Of a stretch of 64,000 bases of DNA, positions 56,001 to 59,168 are shown piece after piece. Under the pieces are notes generated by a model that was not told the DNA's origin, ran no database searches, and was given only the letters and a program-made list of their open reading frames with translations. The position numbers and the translations under genes are program-made. The DNA comes from Charina bottae (Eukaryota; Chordata; Lepidosauria; Squamata; Charinaidae). Location of the stretch: the NCBI GenBank assembly GCA_023362775.1, contig JALMGJ010000020.1:496001-560000 (forward strand). Direction: 5' to 3'. How positions within the stretch are numbered: the stretch's first letter is position 1; every line of letters begins with the position of its first letter.

Positions 56001-57302
56001 CTTCATTTAGCTCCAGCTCCTTCCCAAAACCAAAGGACAATGAAGCTCAACCTTTGGCAAAGTTCCTTGTACTTCTAAAGTTCAAGGTGGATATCGAAGA
56101 CAGGGCACAATGAAAACAGGTGTGATGCTTTGAAAATAGCTCTGGGTTTGCTGTGCTACTATGAGAGGGAGGGTTACATGAAAAAAAAACACCCTTTATA
56201 TATGCTGTGACTACAGCTTCTAGATTGGCCAGTCAGATGTGGGAATGCTGGTGTAGTATGTTCTAATTGCAGGGCAGGCATTCTCTATTTACAATTGATT
56301 GATCGATTATGTACCATCAAGTTGGTGTCAACTCCTAGCAACCACATAGATAGATTTCCTCCATGACAATCTGTCCCTAACCTGGTCTTCTGCACCCATC
56401 ACCTTGATGCTGGTCATCCTCTTCTTCTTTCCTTCCACATTTCCCTGCATTAGAGCCTTCTCCAGAGAACTAAGTCTTCACATAATGTGTCCGCAGTAGG
56501 ATAATTTGAGACTAGTCATGTGTGCCTCAAGTGAGAACTCTGGGTTGATTTGTTTGATGATCCATTTGTTTGTTTTCTTGGCAGTCCATGGTATTCTCTG
56601 CAGTCAATGGCTGAACTAAATTGTCTAAGATGACATTTTACATGGATGGAATGAATTACTTAAGAGTGAGCAACTAAATGTCTGTGTAATTAGGCTATGG
56701 AACCCCAGCTGCTGATGAAGATATATCTGAACATTTTCTTGTTGTCCCAGAGTTTCTGTGGTAGTGACATGGAATACTGCTTCAGTATGAAGTATGAAAG
56801 CATGTAAATGAGGCTCAGGGACAGGACTTATAGTAAGCTATTTCCTTTCCCAGACTAGTGAGTTGTCCTACATTTTAAACATGCATGCACACATGCCCTT
56901 TTTTAAAATGAGGGCCACATGCAGGTTCTGCAGAAAGTGTTAGAAGGTGCATGTGGGTGGGATATGGGTGTGTAGCCAAAGCAAAACATGGATATAAAAG
57001 TTATATATTCCTTACACCTCATCCATGAAGCGTTTTTTTTTAAACTTCAACATTTAAGGTAAGACAAAAAACACTGATTTTATTTTATAGCCACCAATCT
57101 ATTGTTATGAACTTCAGGAAATTTGAAAGCTCATTTGGTATGGCCTAACTCCTCATTCCACCAGCTTTTGGACAGATGTTTTAAATACTCACTCTAAACG
57201 CTCTTCCTCTTTTTTGCGCAGATCAAAGTCCCGCTGAACCACTTCCCAGACATGTTTGGCCTCTTCATCTGTTAATCTGGAAAGGTCGAGTTTCTTTCCC
57301 AT
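13913..57302 (-). CDS. MLPH: Melanophilin (Slac2-a), N-terminal 446 codons in nine exons
   Basis: Melanophilin is the cytosolic adaptor that links GTP-Rab27a on melanosomes to the actin motor myosin Va. Nine exons (listed separately) splice in phase from Met-1 to residue 446. Visible parts are: Rab27-binding helix (about 1-45, [16 protein letters not shown]); an eight-Cys FYVE-type zinc finger (C64, C67, C81, C84, C89, C92, C104, C107); the second Rab-binding helix with [20 protein letters not shown] (117-136); the myosin-Va globular-tail motif [16 protein letters not shown] (197-212); and the exon-F-binding region (about 313-430). Arg-35, the site of the human Griscelli type 3 and chicken lavender R35W mutation, is intact (CGT, 57198-57200). 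[20 protein letters not shown] and [15 protein letters not shown] fit MLPH better than the paralogue MYRIP. The C-terminal coiled coil and actin-binding part were not found and should lie left of the window. Introns are filled with transposons. Confidence 0.95.
14640..14723 (-). CDS. MLPH: MLPH exon encoding residues 355-382
   Basis: The exon is 84 bp (28 codons), phase 0 to 0, with acceptor TTCTCTCTTAG and donor AAG/GTAAAA. It encodes [20 protein letters not shown], matching the mammalian FELNKHISAVECLLTYLEN helix that binds the melanocyte-specific exon F of myosin Va. Confidence 0.94.
14724..17029. other. MLPH intron, nothing recognised
   Basis: AT-rich intronic sequence between the exons at 14.7 and 21.3 kb. 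No repeat that I can name and no further exon seen. Confidence 0.45.
17030..18230 (-). mobile_element. Old L2-like LINE remnant, reverse orientation
   Basis: The plus-strand order matches the better preserved reverse L2 at 63.2-63.9 kb: a segment on a metabolically bland C-terminus, AGGCATGCCTCCAGG-like sequence, CACCTTGAACTGCACCTGGA, ACCCACTGGTAACCAGTGTA, then AAACCAGCTGTAAGTTC and CAAGGGCAATCCCATGTA. Many indels and stops are present. A hAT hairpin (17422-17556) is inserted in it. Upstream similarity fades by about 18.2 kb. Confidence 0.7.
17422..17556. mobile_element. hAT hairpin MITE with 8-bp TSD
   Basis: A 135-bp near-perfect inverted repeat starts CAGGTTTCCTCAACCTCAGC and ends in its complement. 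The flanking 8-bp duplication is CTATAGAT (414-421 and 557-564 of the 17-kb block). The arms contain GGACTTCAACTCCCAGAA. Same family as 18251, 36574 and 43784. Confidence 0.93.
18251..18382. mobile_element. hAT hairpin MITE with 8-bp TSD
   Basis: A 132-bp hairpin with termini CAGTGTTTCTCAACC/GGTTGAGAAACACTG. The TSD is ATCTAATC (18243-18250 and 18383-18390). The arms carry the family core GATGTGTGGACTTCAACTCC and meet at CAGCCATGCTGGCTG. Confidence 0.95.
18391..19384. other. MLPH intron, nothing recognised
   Basis: A fragment at about 18660-18730 (TTTAACTCTCAGAATTCTCC) resembles one arm of the hAT hairpin family, decayed. Nothing else recognised. Confidence 0.4.
19387..20042. mobile_element. 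Tigger-like (Tc1/mariner) non-autonomous element
   Basis: The termini CAGGTAGTCCTCGAC and GTCAGACTACCTG are inverted repeats flanked by TA on both sides (19385-19386 and 20043-20044), as for Tc1/mariner integration. Internal subterminal repeats of the TTACGACC / GGTCGTAA kind occur in both orientations. The element is 656 bp with no transposase ORF. The proline-rich open frames inside are low-complexity. Confidence 0.82.
20370..20660 (-). pseudogene. Decayed RTE-type reverse transcriptase fragment
   Basis: The minus strand reads [20 protein letters not shown], then [20 protein letters not shown] and KNINNFRYA. This aligns with [40 protein letters not shown] and [11 protein letters not shown] of the RTE at 47.5 kb. 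The catalytic YADD is lost (YAMI). About 95 codons remain. It runs co-linear with MLPH transcription. Confidence 0.72.
20785..20945 (-). pseudogene. LINE C-terminal remnant
   Basis: The minus-strand reading [20 protein letters not shown], then [18 protein letters not shown], resembles the C-terminal end of RTE-type LINE proteins (R-x-R-W-x-D-x-I ... DR-x-x-W-R). It is separated from the fragment at 20.4-20.66 kb by unrelated sequence. Confidence 0.5.
21245..21402 (-). CDS. MLPH: MLPH exon encoding residues 302-354
   Basis: The exon is 158 bp. The acceptor is TCTTCTGTTCCCAAAG and the first two bases GC complete Gly-302 begun in the previous exon. The donor is CAG/GTAAAT and the end is phase 0. 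It encodes [20 protein letters not shown], matching mammalian EQLPLQYLADVDTSDEES, and a basic segment with [12 protein letters not shown]. An in-frame stop at 21443-21445 lies just upstream, which fixes the acceptor downstream of it. Confidence 0.93.
21690..21845 (+). mobile_element. SINE fragment with RTE-like tail
   Basis: AGCCAGCTGGGTGACTTCAG and AGTCCCTTTCTCTCAGCCCA are the SINE body. GGGCAAACCACTTCC, CCTTGCCAAGAAAACTGCAG and GCCAGGAGTCAACACTGACT form an RTE-like tail, similar to the tail of the 5S-derived SINE at 32.8 kb. The 5' head is missing. Confidence 0.65.
22250..22510 (+). mobile_element. L2 3'-end fragment
   Basis: This ends with AAACTGCCCAGAGTCCCTCC, GAGATGGGCG and an ATGT-type tail, the standard 3' terminus of the L2 family in this window. 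No coding part remains. Confidence 0.65.
22565..23038 (+). mobile_element. tRNA-derived SINE with L2-type tail
   Basis: The tRNA-like head has A box GCGGTGGCTCAGCGG and B box GGCAGTTCAAATCC. A body with AGCTCCTGTCGACCCAACAG follows, then a unique GC-rich section. The tail (GTAAGCCGCTCAGAGTCC, ATGGGCGGGGTATAAA) matches the L2 3' end and ends A-rich, directly abutting a 5'-truncated L2. A SINE with an L2 tail would be mobilised by L2 rather than BovB. Confidence 0.8.
23039..24427 (+). mobile_element. 5'-truncated L2-clade LINE with open RT C-terminus
   Basis: The L2-clade frame is open without interruption from 23041 to the stop at 24213 (about 390 codons) but lacks the endonuclease and the RT N-terminus. 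Visible blocks are [36 protein letters not shown], the catalytic YADD in [12 protein letters not shown], and [11 protein letters not shown]. The L2 C-terminal signature is [34 protein letters not shown] and [20 protein letters not shown]. The 3' UTR ends in AACCGCCCAGAGTCCCC and an AAAT-repeat tail. It is a young, dead-on-arrival copy. The reverse L2 at the right edge belongs to the same family. Confidence 0.93.
24428..24844. other. MLPH intron, nothing recognised
   Basis: Short intronic stretch with no named feature. Confidence 0.4.
24845..25256 (-). mobile_element. tRNA-derived SINE with tandemly triplicated head
   Basis: Reading plus strand, a LINE-like tail (TTATTATTTTTATAAGTAAC, TCAAGGCAGCC) and body are followed by three tandem copies of a head segment of about 102-104 bp. 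The copies start at about 24966, 25068 and 25172. Each holds GACTGGCCCAAGGTCACCCA and GCGGGACTAGAACTCTCAGT (B-box region), linked by TTTGCTATTGGCTCCTTC. The single-copy version is at 44461-44696. Copies 2 and 3 resemble each other more than copy 1. Confidence 0.82.
25257..26108. other. MLPH intron, nothing recognised
   Basis: Contains a short TG run near 25472. No gene or named repeat. Confidence 0.4.
26121..26672. mobile_element. PLE family-2 inverted insertion
   Basis: A minus-strand 3'-end copy (about 26430 down to 26121) and a plus-strand copy (about 26455-26672) face each other. The shared arm includes CTGAAGATGCCAGCCACAG, GGCGAAACGTTAGGAACC and AACACGGCCACACAGCCC. The plus arm alone continues into GATTCCGGCCGTGAAAGCCT. 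A single 12-bp duplication AATCTTAAGTAT (26109-26120 and 26673-26684) encloses both arms. There is no coding sequence. Assignment to Penelope rests on the arm end and on the same architecture as 4434-7061. Confidence 0.85.
26685..27667. other. MLPH intron, nothing recognised
   Basis: No exon or named repeat recognised. Confidence 0.4.
27676..28927. mobile_element. Composite hAT-type element, 1.25 kb, with internal second left end
   Basis: The outer termini CAGAGCTTTCCAAAC and GTTTGGAAAGCTCTG are inverted repeats. An exact 8-bp duplication GGTTAGGC (27668-27675 and 28928-28935) bounds the whole 1252-bp unit. Inside there is a GC-rich unique segment (about 27760-28340, with two CCAAT/GC-box units) and a broken right-end-like stretch (GCGACACACCCAGACACTGC, about 28337-28356). 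A LINE fragment (28364-28558) comes next, followed by a second left terminus at about 28559. Last are three or four imperfect units of about 55-60 bp (GGCACAAGGCAGGCACTAGG). No transposase. Confidence 0.82.
28364..28558 (+). pseudogene. LINE reverse-transcriptase fragment inside the composite hAT
   Basis: The frame [20 protein letters not shown], then [20 protein letters not shown], resembles the post-YADD region of RTE-like LINE proteins (compare [12 protein letters not shown] and [15 protein letters not shown] in the BovB at 51.1 kb). About 60 codons, no catalytic residues. Confidence 0.65.
28936..29598. other. MLPH intron, nothing recognised
   Basis: AT-rich intronic sequence just downstream of the exon at 29.6-29.8 kb. 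Confidence 0.4.
29599..29800 (-). CDS. MLPH: MLPH exon encoding residues 235-301
   Basis: The exon is 202 bp, with acceptor CCTTCTTCTTAG and donor GCTG/GTAGGT. It starts phase 0 and ends with one base of Gly-302. It encodes [20 protein letters not shown], then [20 protein letters not shown]. This is the poorly conserved middle part of melanophilin. The assignment rests on phase, position and splice sites more than on sequence similarity. Confidence 0.88.
29801..30337. other. MLPH intron with A-rich run
   Basis: An A-rich tract at about 30298-30334 ends just before the PLE target duplication. No gene. Confidence 0.45.
30351..30593. mobile_element. PLE family-2 short hairpin insertion
   Basis: This is a 243-bp insertion made of two nearly identical 3'-end arms in opposite orientation (about 30351-30449 and 30461-30557). 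The plus arm carries an extra tail of about 35 nt (ACTCCGGCCGTGAAAGCCTT). The TSD is AGACATGTTAATG, 13 bp (30338-30350 and 30594-30606). The arms share GAAGATGCTGGCCACAGATG and GGCGAAACGTTAGGAACC with the 26.1-kb element. Confidence 0.9.
30607..31254. other. MLPH intron, nothing recognised
   Basis: Intronic sequence; short poly-A at 31081-31091. Confidence 0.4.
31255..31292. repeat. (CCA)n microsatellite beside an MLPH splice donor
   Basis: About 12 CCA triplets on the plus strand read as TGG repeats in the MLPH transcript. They begin about 16 nt into the intron after the donor at 31307. Confidence 0.95.
31308..31433 (-). CDS. MLPH: MLPH exon encoding residues 193-234 (myosin-Va tail-binding motif)
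   Basis: The exon is 126 bp, phase 0 to 0, with acceptor TGCTTTCTAAG and donor CAG/GTATTA. It encodes [20 protein letters not shown], the counterpart of mammalian [20 protein letters not shown], which binds the myosin-Va globular tail. The motif Asp after His is Pro here (P204), and the acidic end reads ETDSEYSS rather than EGDSDDS. Confidence 0.95.
31690..31990 (+). pseudogene. Decayed L2 C-terminal fragment
   Basis: Readable blocks are [40 protein letters not shown] and PVDFW. They align with [33 protein letters not shown] and VCFRVQF of the L2 at 23.7-23.9 kb. Several indels. Confidence 0.7.
32000..32640. other. MLPH intron, nothing recognised
   Basis: Contains G9 at about 32190 and a local repeat of CTTAAATATCTT/TCTCTTAAAG near 32218-32275. 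No gene. Confidence 0.4.
32645..32895 (+). mobile_element. 5S rRNA-derived SINE with RTE-like tail
   Basis: Positions of about 32670-32762 follow 5S rRNA from its internal promoter to the 3' end: GCTGATCTTGTCTGGACTC, then AATACCTGGATGTGAGTCCA (5S: GTACTTGGATGGGAGACCG) and GGAATACCAGGGCTGTAGGC. The tail (AAGGCAATAAAAAGGCACCT, GTCACCAGGAGTTGAGCCCA, ACTTGAAGGAGAC) resembles the tail of the SINE at 21.7 kb and of RTE-mobilised SINEs. It is decayed and not a functional 5S gene. Confidence 0.75.
33164..33252 (-). CDS. MLPH: MLPH exon encoding residues 163-192
   Basis: The exon is 89 bp, with acceptor TTTCTTATCCAG and donor AGG/GTAAGG. Two bases complete Gly-163 and the end is phase 0. It encodes [20 protein letters not shown], an acidic linker like mammalian SGDSDQTDEDGE between the Rab-binding and myosin-binding parts. 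Confidence 0.92.
33253..33598. other. MLPH intron, nothing recognised
   Basis: Intronic sequence leading into the tandem array. Confidence 0.4.
33599..34567. repeat. Three tandem copies of a 323-bp unit
   Basis: Units start at 33599, 33922 and 34245 (each at GTCTAAGCGACTTGGAAGGC) and the third ends at 34567. The copies appear identical except for one base that I could see (ACCCACAAAGAGG in copy 1, ACCCAAAAAGAGG in copies 2 and 3). The unit has no ORF and no transposon termini. It holds short internal repeats (TTAATGTCGCACCTTA / TTAATGTTGCACCTTA). It lies in the MLPH intron between the exons at 33.2 and 39.0 kb. Confidence 0.97.
34769..34858 (+). repeat. L2 3' tail with TTAA repeat
   Basis: AACCGCCCAGAGTTCCCCGT, GAGATGGGCGGTCATATAAA and an (TTAA)n run form an L2 3' end. 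No coding remnant is apparent. Confidence 0.7.
34859..35890. other. MLPH intron; possible SINE-tail remnant
   Basis: At about 35615-35680 GAAGACAGCAATGGCAAACT and ACCAAGAAACTGTGCAGA resemble an RTE-tailed SINE tail, decayed. The plus-strand open frame over 35626-36090 runs from this into the adjacent MITE and is not a gene. Confidence 0.35.
35899..36073 (+). mobile_element. hAT-type MITE with CpG-rich core, short copy
   Basis: Termini CAGGGCTTTCCAAGG and TTTGGAAAGCTCTG. TSD GTCTAAAG (35891-35898 and 36074-36081). The right part has GTGTGGCGACACACC and GTGTCGCGACACACAG. The core is only about 60 bp, much shorter than in sister copies. Confidence 0.92.
36082..36565. other. MLPH intron, nothing recognised
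   Basis: No feature seen. Confidence 0.4.
36574..36692. mobile_element. hAT hairpin MITE with 8-bp TSD
   Basis: 119 bp, CATTGTTTTTCAAACTTGGC to its complement. TSD ATTTATCT (36566-36573 and 36693-36700). The right arm lacks part of the centre, so the hairpin is asymmetric. Confidence 0.9.
36701..38891. other. MLPH intron, nothing recognised
   Basis: AT-rich; (TG)n at about 37200-37226 and short TTCA repeats at about 37425-37442. The plus-strand open frame at 38205-38474 has no motif and runs antisense to MLPH. Confidence 0.4.
38892..39046 (-). CDS. MLPH: MLPH exon encoding residues 112-162 (SHD2 Rab27-binding helix)
   Basis: The exon is 155 bp. The acceptor is CATCTCTTGGGCAG. The first base completes Arg-111 and the last is the first base of Gly-163. 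The donor is CTTG/GTGAGA. It encodes [20 protein letters not shown] and [13 protein letters not shown], nearly identical to mammalian [20 protein letters not shown]. The Trp-Tyr-Tyr cluster is the conserved Rab27a contact of this family. Confidence 0.97.
39047..40644. other. MLPH intron, nothing recognised
   Basis: No exon or named repeat between the SHD2 and zinc-finger exons. Confidence 0.4.
40645..40866 (-). CDS. MLPH: MLPH exon encoding residues 37-111 (FYVE-type zinc finger)
   Basis: The exon is 222 bp. The acceptor is an unusual ATTCCCCCCCCCAAG (nine C). The first base completes Glu-37. The donor is AG/GTAAGT, leaving two bases of Arg-111. Four CxxC pairs bind two zinc ions: CIHC, CLDC, CKSC and CDPC. 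The preceding [20 protein letters not shown] continues the first Rab27-binding helix. All eight Cys are present. Confidence 0.97.
40905..40940. repeat. AT/AC dinucleotide repeat
   Basis: TATATATATATATACACACA-type repeat directly between the zinc-finger exon acceptor region and the inserted SINE. Confidence 0.8.
40941..41274 (-). mobile_element. Sauria-type SINE, reverse
   Basis: Reading plus strand: TAAAGGTAAAGG tail, AGTCATGTCCGACTCTAGGG (BovB-like), GTTAGCCGAAGAGCCAGC, TTGCTAGGTTGGCAAGAGCT, and the tRNA-like head ending CACTGAGCTACCACGCCCC. Flanks share ATATACAT. In the MLPH transcript it is in sense orientation and ends about 75 nt upstream of the zinc-finger exon. Confidence 0.9.
41275..42439. 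other. MLPH intron 1, nothing recognised
   Basis: A GCAT repeat (TGCATGCATGCAT) at 41284-41297. Open frames at 41.7-42.3 kb have no motif. Confidence 0.4.
42440..43100 (+). pseudogene. Decayed L2 reverse-transcriptase fragment
   Basis: GGATCCATTCCAGGCTGCAT corresponds to the L2 segment encoding DPFQ(S/A)xF. Further on, [20 protein letters not shown] matches the L2 block [11 protein letters not shown] (23.4 kb). Multiple stops and frameshifts. Confidence 0.6.
43101..43775. other. MLPH intron 1, nothing recognised
   Basis: No feature seen. Confidence 0.4.
43784..43896. mobile_element. hAT hairpin MITE, partly deleted left arm
   Basis: CAGTCTTTCTCAATCTTGGC to GATGAGAAACACTG. Flanks CGGTAGAT (43776-43783) and AGGTAGAT (43897-43904) form an 8-bp duplication with one mismatch. 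The left arm lost part of the GACTTCAACTCC core. Confidence 0.85.
44270..44316. repeat. (CAC)n microsatellite
   Basis: About 15 uninterrupted CAC triplets; TGG/GTG repeat on the MLPH sense strand, intronic. Confidence 0.97.
44461..44696 (-). mobile_element. tRNA-derived SINE, reverse, single head
   Basis: Reading plus strand: TTTATTTATTTATTTTTTAT tail, CTCAAGGCGGCGAACATACC, TACTCCTTCCTCCTCCTATT, GACTGGCCCAAGGTCACCCA, GCGGGACTAGAACTCTCAGT (B box), and the head ACCTTAACCACTAGACCAAA. This is the intact reference for the triplicated copy at 24.8-25.3 kb. Confidence 0.82.
44697..45248. other. MLPH intron 1, nothing recognised
   Basis: AT-rich sequence with no named feature. Confidence 0.4.
45251..45518. 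mobile_element. Tigger-like MITE, 268 bp
   Basis: Terminal inverted repeats CTGTACATCC...GGATAAGCC and GGGCTTATCTGCG...ATATGG are flanked by TA on both sides. Subterminal copies of GGCTTATCC and GGATAAGCC occur several times. No ORF. Confidence 0.7.
45521..46092. other. MLPH intron 1, nothing recognised
   Basis: No feature seen. Confidence 0.4.
46101..48363 (+). mobile_element. RTE-clade LINE, internally deleted, with 5' leader and 3' end
   Basis: The 5' leader (AAGGAGATCGTTACCTTGTC, GGAAGGTAATGGCAACCCAC, CAGTATTCTTGCCATGAAAA) is preserved up to about 46438 and then jumps directly into the pre-RT part of the ORF. The apurinic-type endonuclease region is absent. The 3' end GAGTCGGAAACGACTGAACG is followed by an (AAC)n tail. 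Flanks ATGGGGGG/AA (46093) and ATGGGGGGG/AA (48364) are a probable target duplication. It sits antisense to MLPH in intron 1. Confidence 0.9.
46442..48352 (+). CDS. RTE reverse-transcriptase ORF without endonuclease
   Basis: A single open frame of 636 codons runs from just after an in-frame TAG at the deletion junction (46439-46441) to the stop at 48352, with no frameshift. It has no AUG at its 5' limit; the first codons read [22 protein letters not shown] blocks are [20 protein letters not shown], the [14 protein letters not shown] region, [60 protein letters not shown] and the catalytic YADD in [15 protein letters not shown]. The C-terminus has [20 protein letters not shown] and ends in [12 protein letters not shown]. 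Similarity to the neighbouring BovB is strong but clearly not identical, so it is a second RTE family. Without an endonuclease it could not nick targets itself. Whether it is translated is unknown. Confidence 0.9.
   Translation, partial: KKKTKKARWLSAETLEVAQERRKAKGNSDRGRYAQLNAKFQRLARRDKELFLNKQCAEVEEDNRIGRTRDLFQKIRNIGGKFQAKMGMIKNKDGKDLTEAEEIKKRWQEYTEDLYRKDNNIGDSFDGVVSELEPDILKSEVERALRSIANNKAAGDDGIPAELFKILQDDDVKVMHAICQQIWKTQEWPSDWKKSTYIPIPKKGSTKECSNYRTVALISHASKVMLKILQGRLQQFMERELPDVQAGFRKGRGTRDQIANIRWIMEKAREFQKNIYFCFIDYSKAFDCVDHNKLWQVLGGMGIPSHLVCLLRNLYNDQVATVRTEHGTTDWFKIGKGVRQGCILSPYLFNLYAEHIMRHAGLEESKAGVKIAGRNINNLRYADDTTLMAESEEELRSLMMKVKEESAKAGLQLNLKKTKIMATSLIDDWQIEGEKVEAVTDFVFLGAKITADADCSQEIRRRLLLGRRAMANLDKIVKSRDITLTTKVRIVKAMVFPVVTYGCESWTIRKGERRKIDAFELWCWRKILRVPWTARRSKQSILQEIKPDCSLEGMILKAKLKYFGHIMRRQDTLEKKLMLGKVEGKRKRGQPRARWMDDILEVTDSTIGELGMVTADRKLWRGLVHEVTKSRKRLNE
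48376..48955. other. MLPH intron 1 spacer between two RTE copies
   Basis: Unremarkable sequence. TATAAAGCACTATAAAGCA at 48931-48950 is a short direct repeat just before the BovB. Confidence 0.4.
48960..51780 (+). pseudogene. RTE-BovB LINE, nearly complete but inactivated
   Basis: The APE endonuclease is well preserved ([68 protein letters not shown]) from 48963 to about 49620. A frameshift moves reading to 49592-50125 ([18 protein letters not shown]). A second shift and a TAA stop ([15 protein letters not shown], about 50180) follow. RT sequence continues in 50242-50751 and 50755-51417. A few codons are lost at the LFNLYAEY block and the catalytic tetrad is NADD rather than YADD. A TAG then splits ELWC from [20 protein letters not shown], and the frame ends at RTRLND-like MKSQTRLND. 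The 3' end is CAGACACGACTAAACGACTG. BovB is the family known for horizontal transfer between squamates and ruminants. Confidence 0.93.
51781..52300. other. MLPH intron 1, nothing recognised
   Basis: No feature seen. Confidence 0.4.
52302..52655 (+). repeat. L2 3' tail split by a hAT MITE
   Basis: AAGTAACCGCCCAGAG to the left of the MITE and GCCCAGAGTCTACTTTGTAG, AGATGGGCGGTGATAAATTT plus AAATAAATAAA to the right form one L2 3' tail when the MITE and one TSD copy are removed. Confidence 0.82.
52317..52596 (-). mobile_element. hAT-type MITE with CpG-rich core, reverse copy
   Basis: Left terminus CAGAGCTTTCCAAACTGTGT, right terminus CACTTTGGAAAGCCCTG. TSD GCCCAGAG (52309-52316 and 52597-52604). 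The orientation is opposite to copies at 58, 35899 and 60857. The interior repeats CGCCGC/CGCGCG-type strings and encodes nothing recognisable. Confidence 0.93.
52656..53011 (+). pseudogene. L2-like LINE 3' end, decayed
   Basis: GGTTACTTGAGGGACTGCCT corresponds to the L2 block encoding GYLRDRL. GAGATCTGGATAGCCTCCC and TTGTTGTGAGCCATCCAGAG mark the C-terminal coding part and 3' UTR. It is a different L2 subfamily from the copy at 23-24.4 kb. Confidence 0.68.
53012..53054. repeat. (ATT)n microsatellite
   Basis: About 14 ATT triplets forming the tail of the preceding LINE. Confidence 0.95.
53055..55650. other. MLPH intron 1, mostly unremarkable
   Basis: Holds an (AATG)n microsatellite at about 53433-53473. 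I recognise no exon or transposon in the remainder. Confidence 0.4.
55655..55785 (-). mobile_element. MIR-like/tRNA-derived SINE remnant
   Basis: Reading plus strand: GGTGAGGTACGTTAATCTGA, CAGCAATTGTCCCAGGGAG, TAGACTTGAACCTGGGTCTC (B-box region, reverse) and TAGTCCAACATCTGGACTG. Old copy. Confidence 0.6.
55786..56296. other. MLPH intron 1, nothing recognised
   Basis: No feature seen. Confidence 0.4.
56297..56600 (-). pseudogene. RTE-type LINE C-terminal remnant
   Basis: In reverse the order corresponds to (I)[17 protein letters not shown], then a CGHIM-like segment, GKxEGK(K)RR and a tail ATCAAGTTGGTGTCAACTCC (plus strand), the C-terminus and 3' end of an RTE-like LINE ORF. Frameshifted. 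Confidence 0.55.
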
Positions 57303-57326
57303 TTTTAGAAAGCAGAACCCCTAAAA
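57193..57326 (-). CDS. MLPH: MLPH first coding exon, residues 1-36
   Basis: The acceptor TTTATTTCAG is followed by 24 nt of 5' UTR, the ATG at 57302-57300 (CTAAAAATGGG context) and the donor TTAGA/GTGAGT leaving two bases of Glu-37. It encodes [20 protein letters not shown] and [16 protein letters not shown], the Rab27-binding helix. An acceptor before the ATG shows that at least one upstream non-coding exon exists. Arg-35 is conserved. Confidence 0.96.
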
Positions 57327-57748
57327 CTGAAATAAAGGTAAAATAAATGTTATCAAAACGGTCACACCTAGAGGCATATTTTGAGGTATTTGGTTTTTTT
57401 CCAAAGCACATTTAGTCTTTGTTTAACATTGTCCAGATTTTAATGGGAAGCACCCATTCCATAAAGGTACATACATTGCTTTCTCAGAATAATGTAGAAA
57501 TTAGTTTTTATTTAGGATGAGTTAAAGTGAGAGAACTATGTTCTTTTGGACACTGCCAAAATCTATCTAAGTTTTATCACTTAGCTGTAGCTAAGTATGA
57601 GGAAAAAGACTGAAATTTTTTAGTTCCAGCAATATACAAAGATTCCGTCCTTCCAAAAAGAAGTTGGTGACACTTTCCAAAAAGAAATTTGAGTTGTCAC
57701 TGTGCATTTAAACAAGTTTTGCTATAATTTCAGCTGCAATGTATAAAT
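57327..57748. other. Upstream intron, nothing recognised
   Basis: Non-coding sequence upstream of the first coding exon. Confidence 0.4.
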
Positions 57749-58062
57749 ATAAGGTTGTGCAGTCGTGTCCGACTCTAGGGGGCGGTGCTCATCTCCGTTT
57801 GTTAGCCGAAGAGCCAGCGTTATCTGAAGATGCTTCCACGGTCATGTGGCCGGCATGACGCACGCGGAACGCTGTTACCTACCCGCTGAAGTGGTACCTA
57901 TTCATCTACTTGCATTTGCATGCTTTCGAATTGCTAGGTTGGCAAGAGCTGGAGCTAGTGCGGGAGCTCACTCTGCACGCAGGGCTAGGGATTCGAACCT
58001 TTGAACTTGCAATCTTCCGATCGACAAGCCTGACGTCTTACCCACTGAGCCACCATGCCCCT
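57749..58062 (-). mobile_element. Sauria-type SINE, reverse
   Basis: Same order as the copy at 40941-41274: GTGCAGTCGTGTCCGACTCT tail, GTTAGCCGAAGAGCCAGC, TTGCTAGGTTGGCAAGAGCT, and head CACTGAGCCACCATGCCCC. The ACCTTT tail is short. Confidence 0.9.
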
Positions 58063-58832
58063 TGTATTTTATTTTATTTCTAATTATTTTATTTTAATTG
58101 TATTTTAATATACAATATTGTATATTGTATAAATATAATTGAGTTAATAATCAGGAAGAAACAGTTGAAGAGAACAGAGTGAGCAAAGAAGCTGTGTATT
58201 TCAGGGAACTGTGGGCTCCACTGTATGGAGAAGGTAATCTCCTGAGTACTGTAGCTATTTTTTTTAAGGTGTATATAATGAGAGTTGCTGTTTGCCTGCT
58301 GTGAGTGATTACTTCTAGCAGAGCAAGCAGACACTATAGAAGGAATACAAGGAAGCCAATTTCTAGGGAACAAACTCACTGAGCAAATGGACAGCTAATA
58401 GGATTTTGACAACAGAATTCAGCATGGAAACCCAACCAGGAGTTATCTAACAAATTTCCATCTAAGGTAACAACACAACACAGGAAGCAGAACAGAAAAT
58501 GACTGGAGGTCACTCTGCAGTTGTGATCTACAAAACTTGTGGAACATTTTTGTTCCTCTCTTGAAACACTGAAATTTACTGAATATTTACATATTCAGTA
58601 AATGCAAACCCATTACAGTACTCAAGGAAAACGAATATACAGTATATACTTCAGCCATAAATGAGGATGGAGACTCCTAAGACCAAAGAAAGATGGAGAT
58701 ACAACAGTAGGTGACAAAGAAATGAACTCTCCATGGAGAAGAGAGCAAAACATAGATGTAGTCTCAATGGGTAGGAATGAGAAACAGAAAAAGATTCAGA
58801 AGATATTTTATAACGTGGAACTCGAAGAAAGC
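58063..58832. other. Non-coding stretch, nothing recognised
   Basis: AT-rich, TATT-type repeats at about 58065-58110. No gene. Confidence 0.4.
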
Positions 58833-58840
58833 TTTTAGAT

Positions 58841-59160
58841 CAGAGCTTTCCAAACTTTTCATGTTGGTGACACACTTTTCAGACATGCATCATTTCGTGA
58901 CACACTCTTACAGCAGGGCACAAGGCAGGCACTAGGACCTGCGCGGAATCACAGGAGGTTTGGAGGCAGCAAGGCACAAGGCAGGCACTAGGACCTGCGC
59001 AGAATCCTGGCAGGGCAGGTTTGGAGGCAGCAAGGCACAAGGCAGGCACTAGGACCTGTGCAGAATCCTGGCAGGGCTCGGAGGCAGCAGCAGCCGCGAC
59101 ACACCCAGACACTGCAGCCGACACACTAACGTGTCCTGACACACAGTTTGGAAAGCTCTG
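58841..59160. mobile_element. hAT-type MITE with internal tandem units
   Basis: Termini CAGAGCTTTCCAAAC and GTTTGGAAAGCTCTG. TSD TTTTAGAT (58833-58840 and 59161-59168). The left subterminal TTTCATGTTGGTGACACACT and right subterminal CGACACACTAACGTGTCC match the composite element at 27.7-28.9 kb. Three units of about 55-60 bp (GGCACAAGGCAGGCACTAGG) fill the middle. Confidence 0.93.
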
Positions 59161-59168
59161 TTTTAGAT

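Noticed and set aside
38892..57302. MYRIP (Slac2-c) instead of MLPH
   Set aside because: The zinc-finger, SHD2 and KRLLSVH motif sequences fit melanophilin; MYRIP lacks this RLLSVH-FDF block and has a different helix after the zinc finger.
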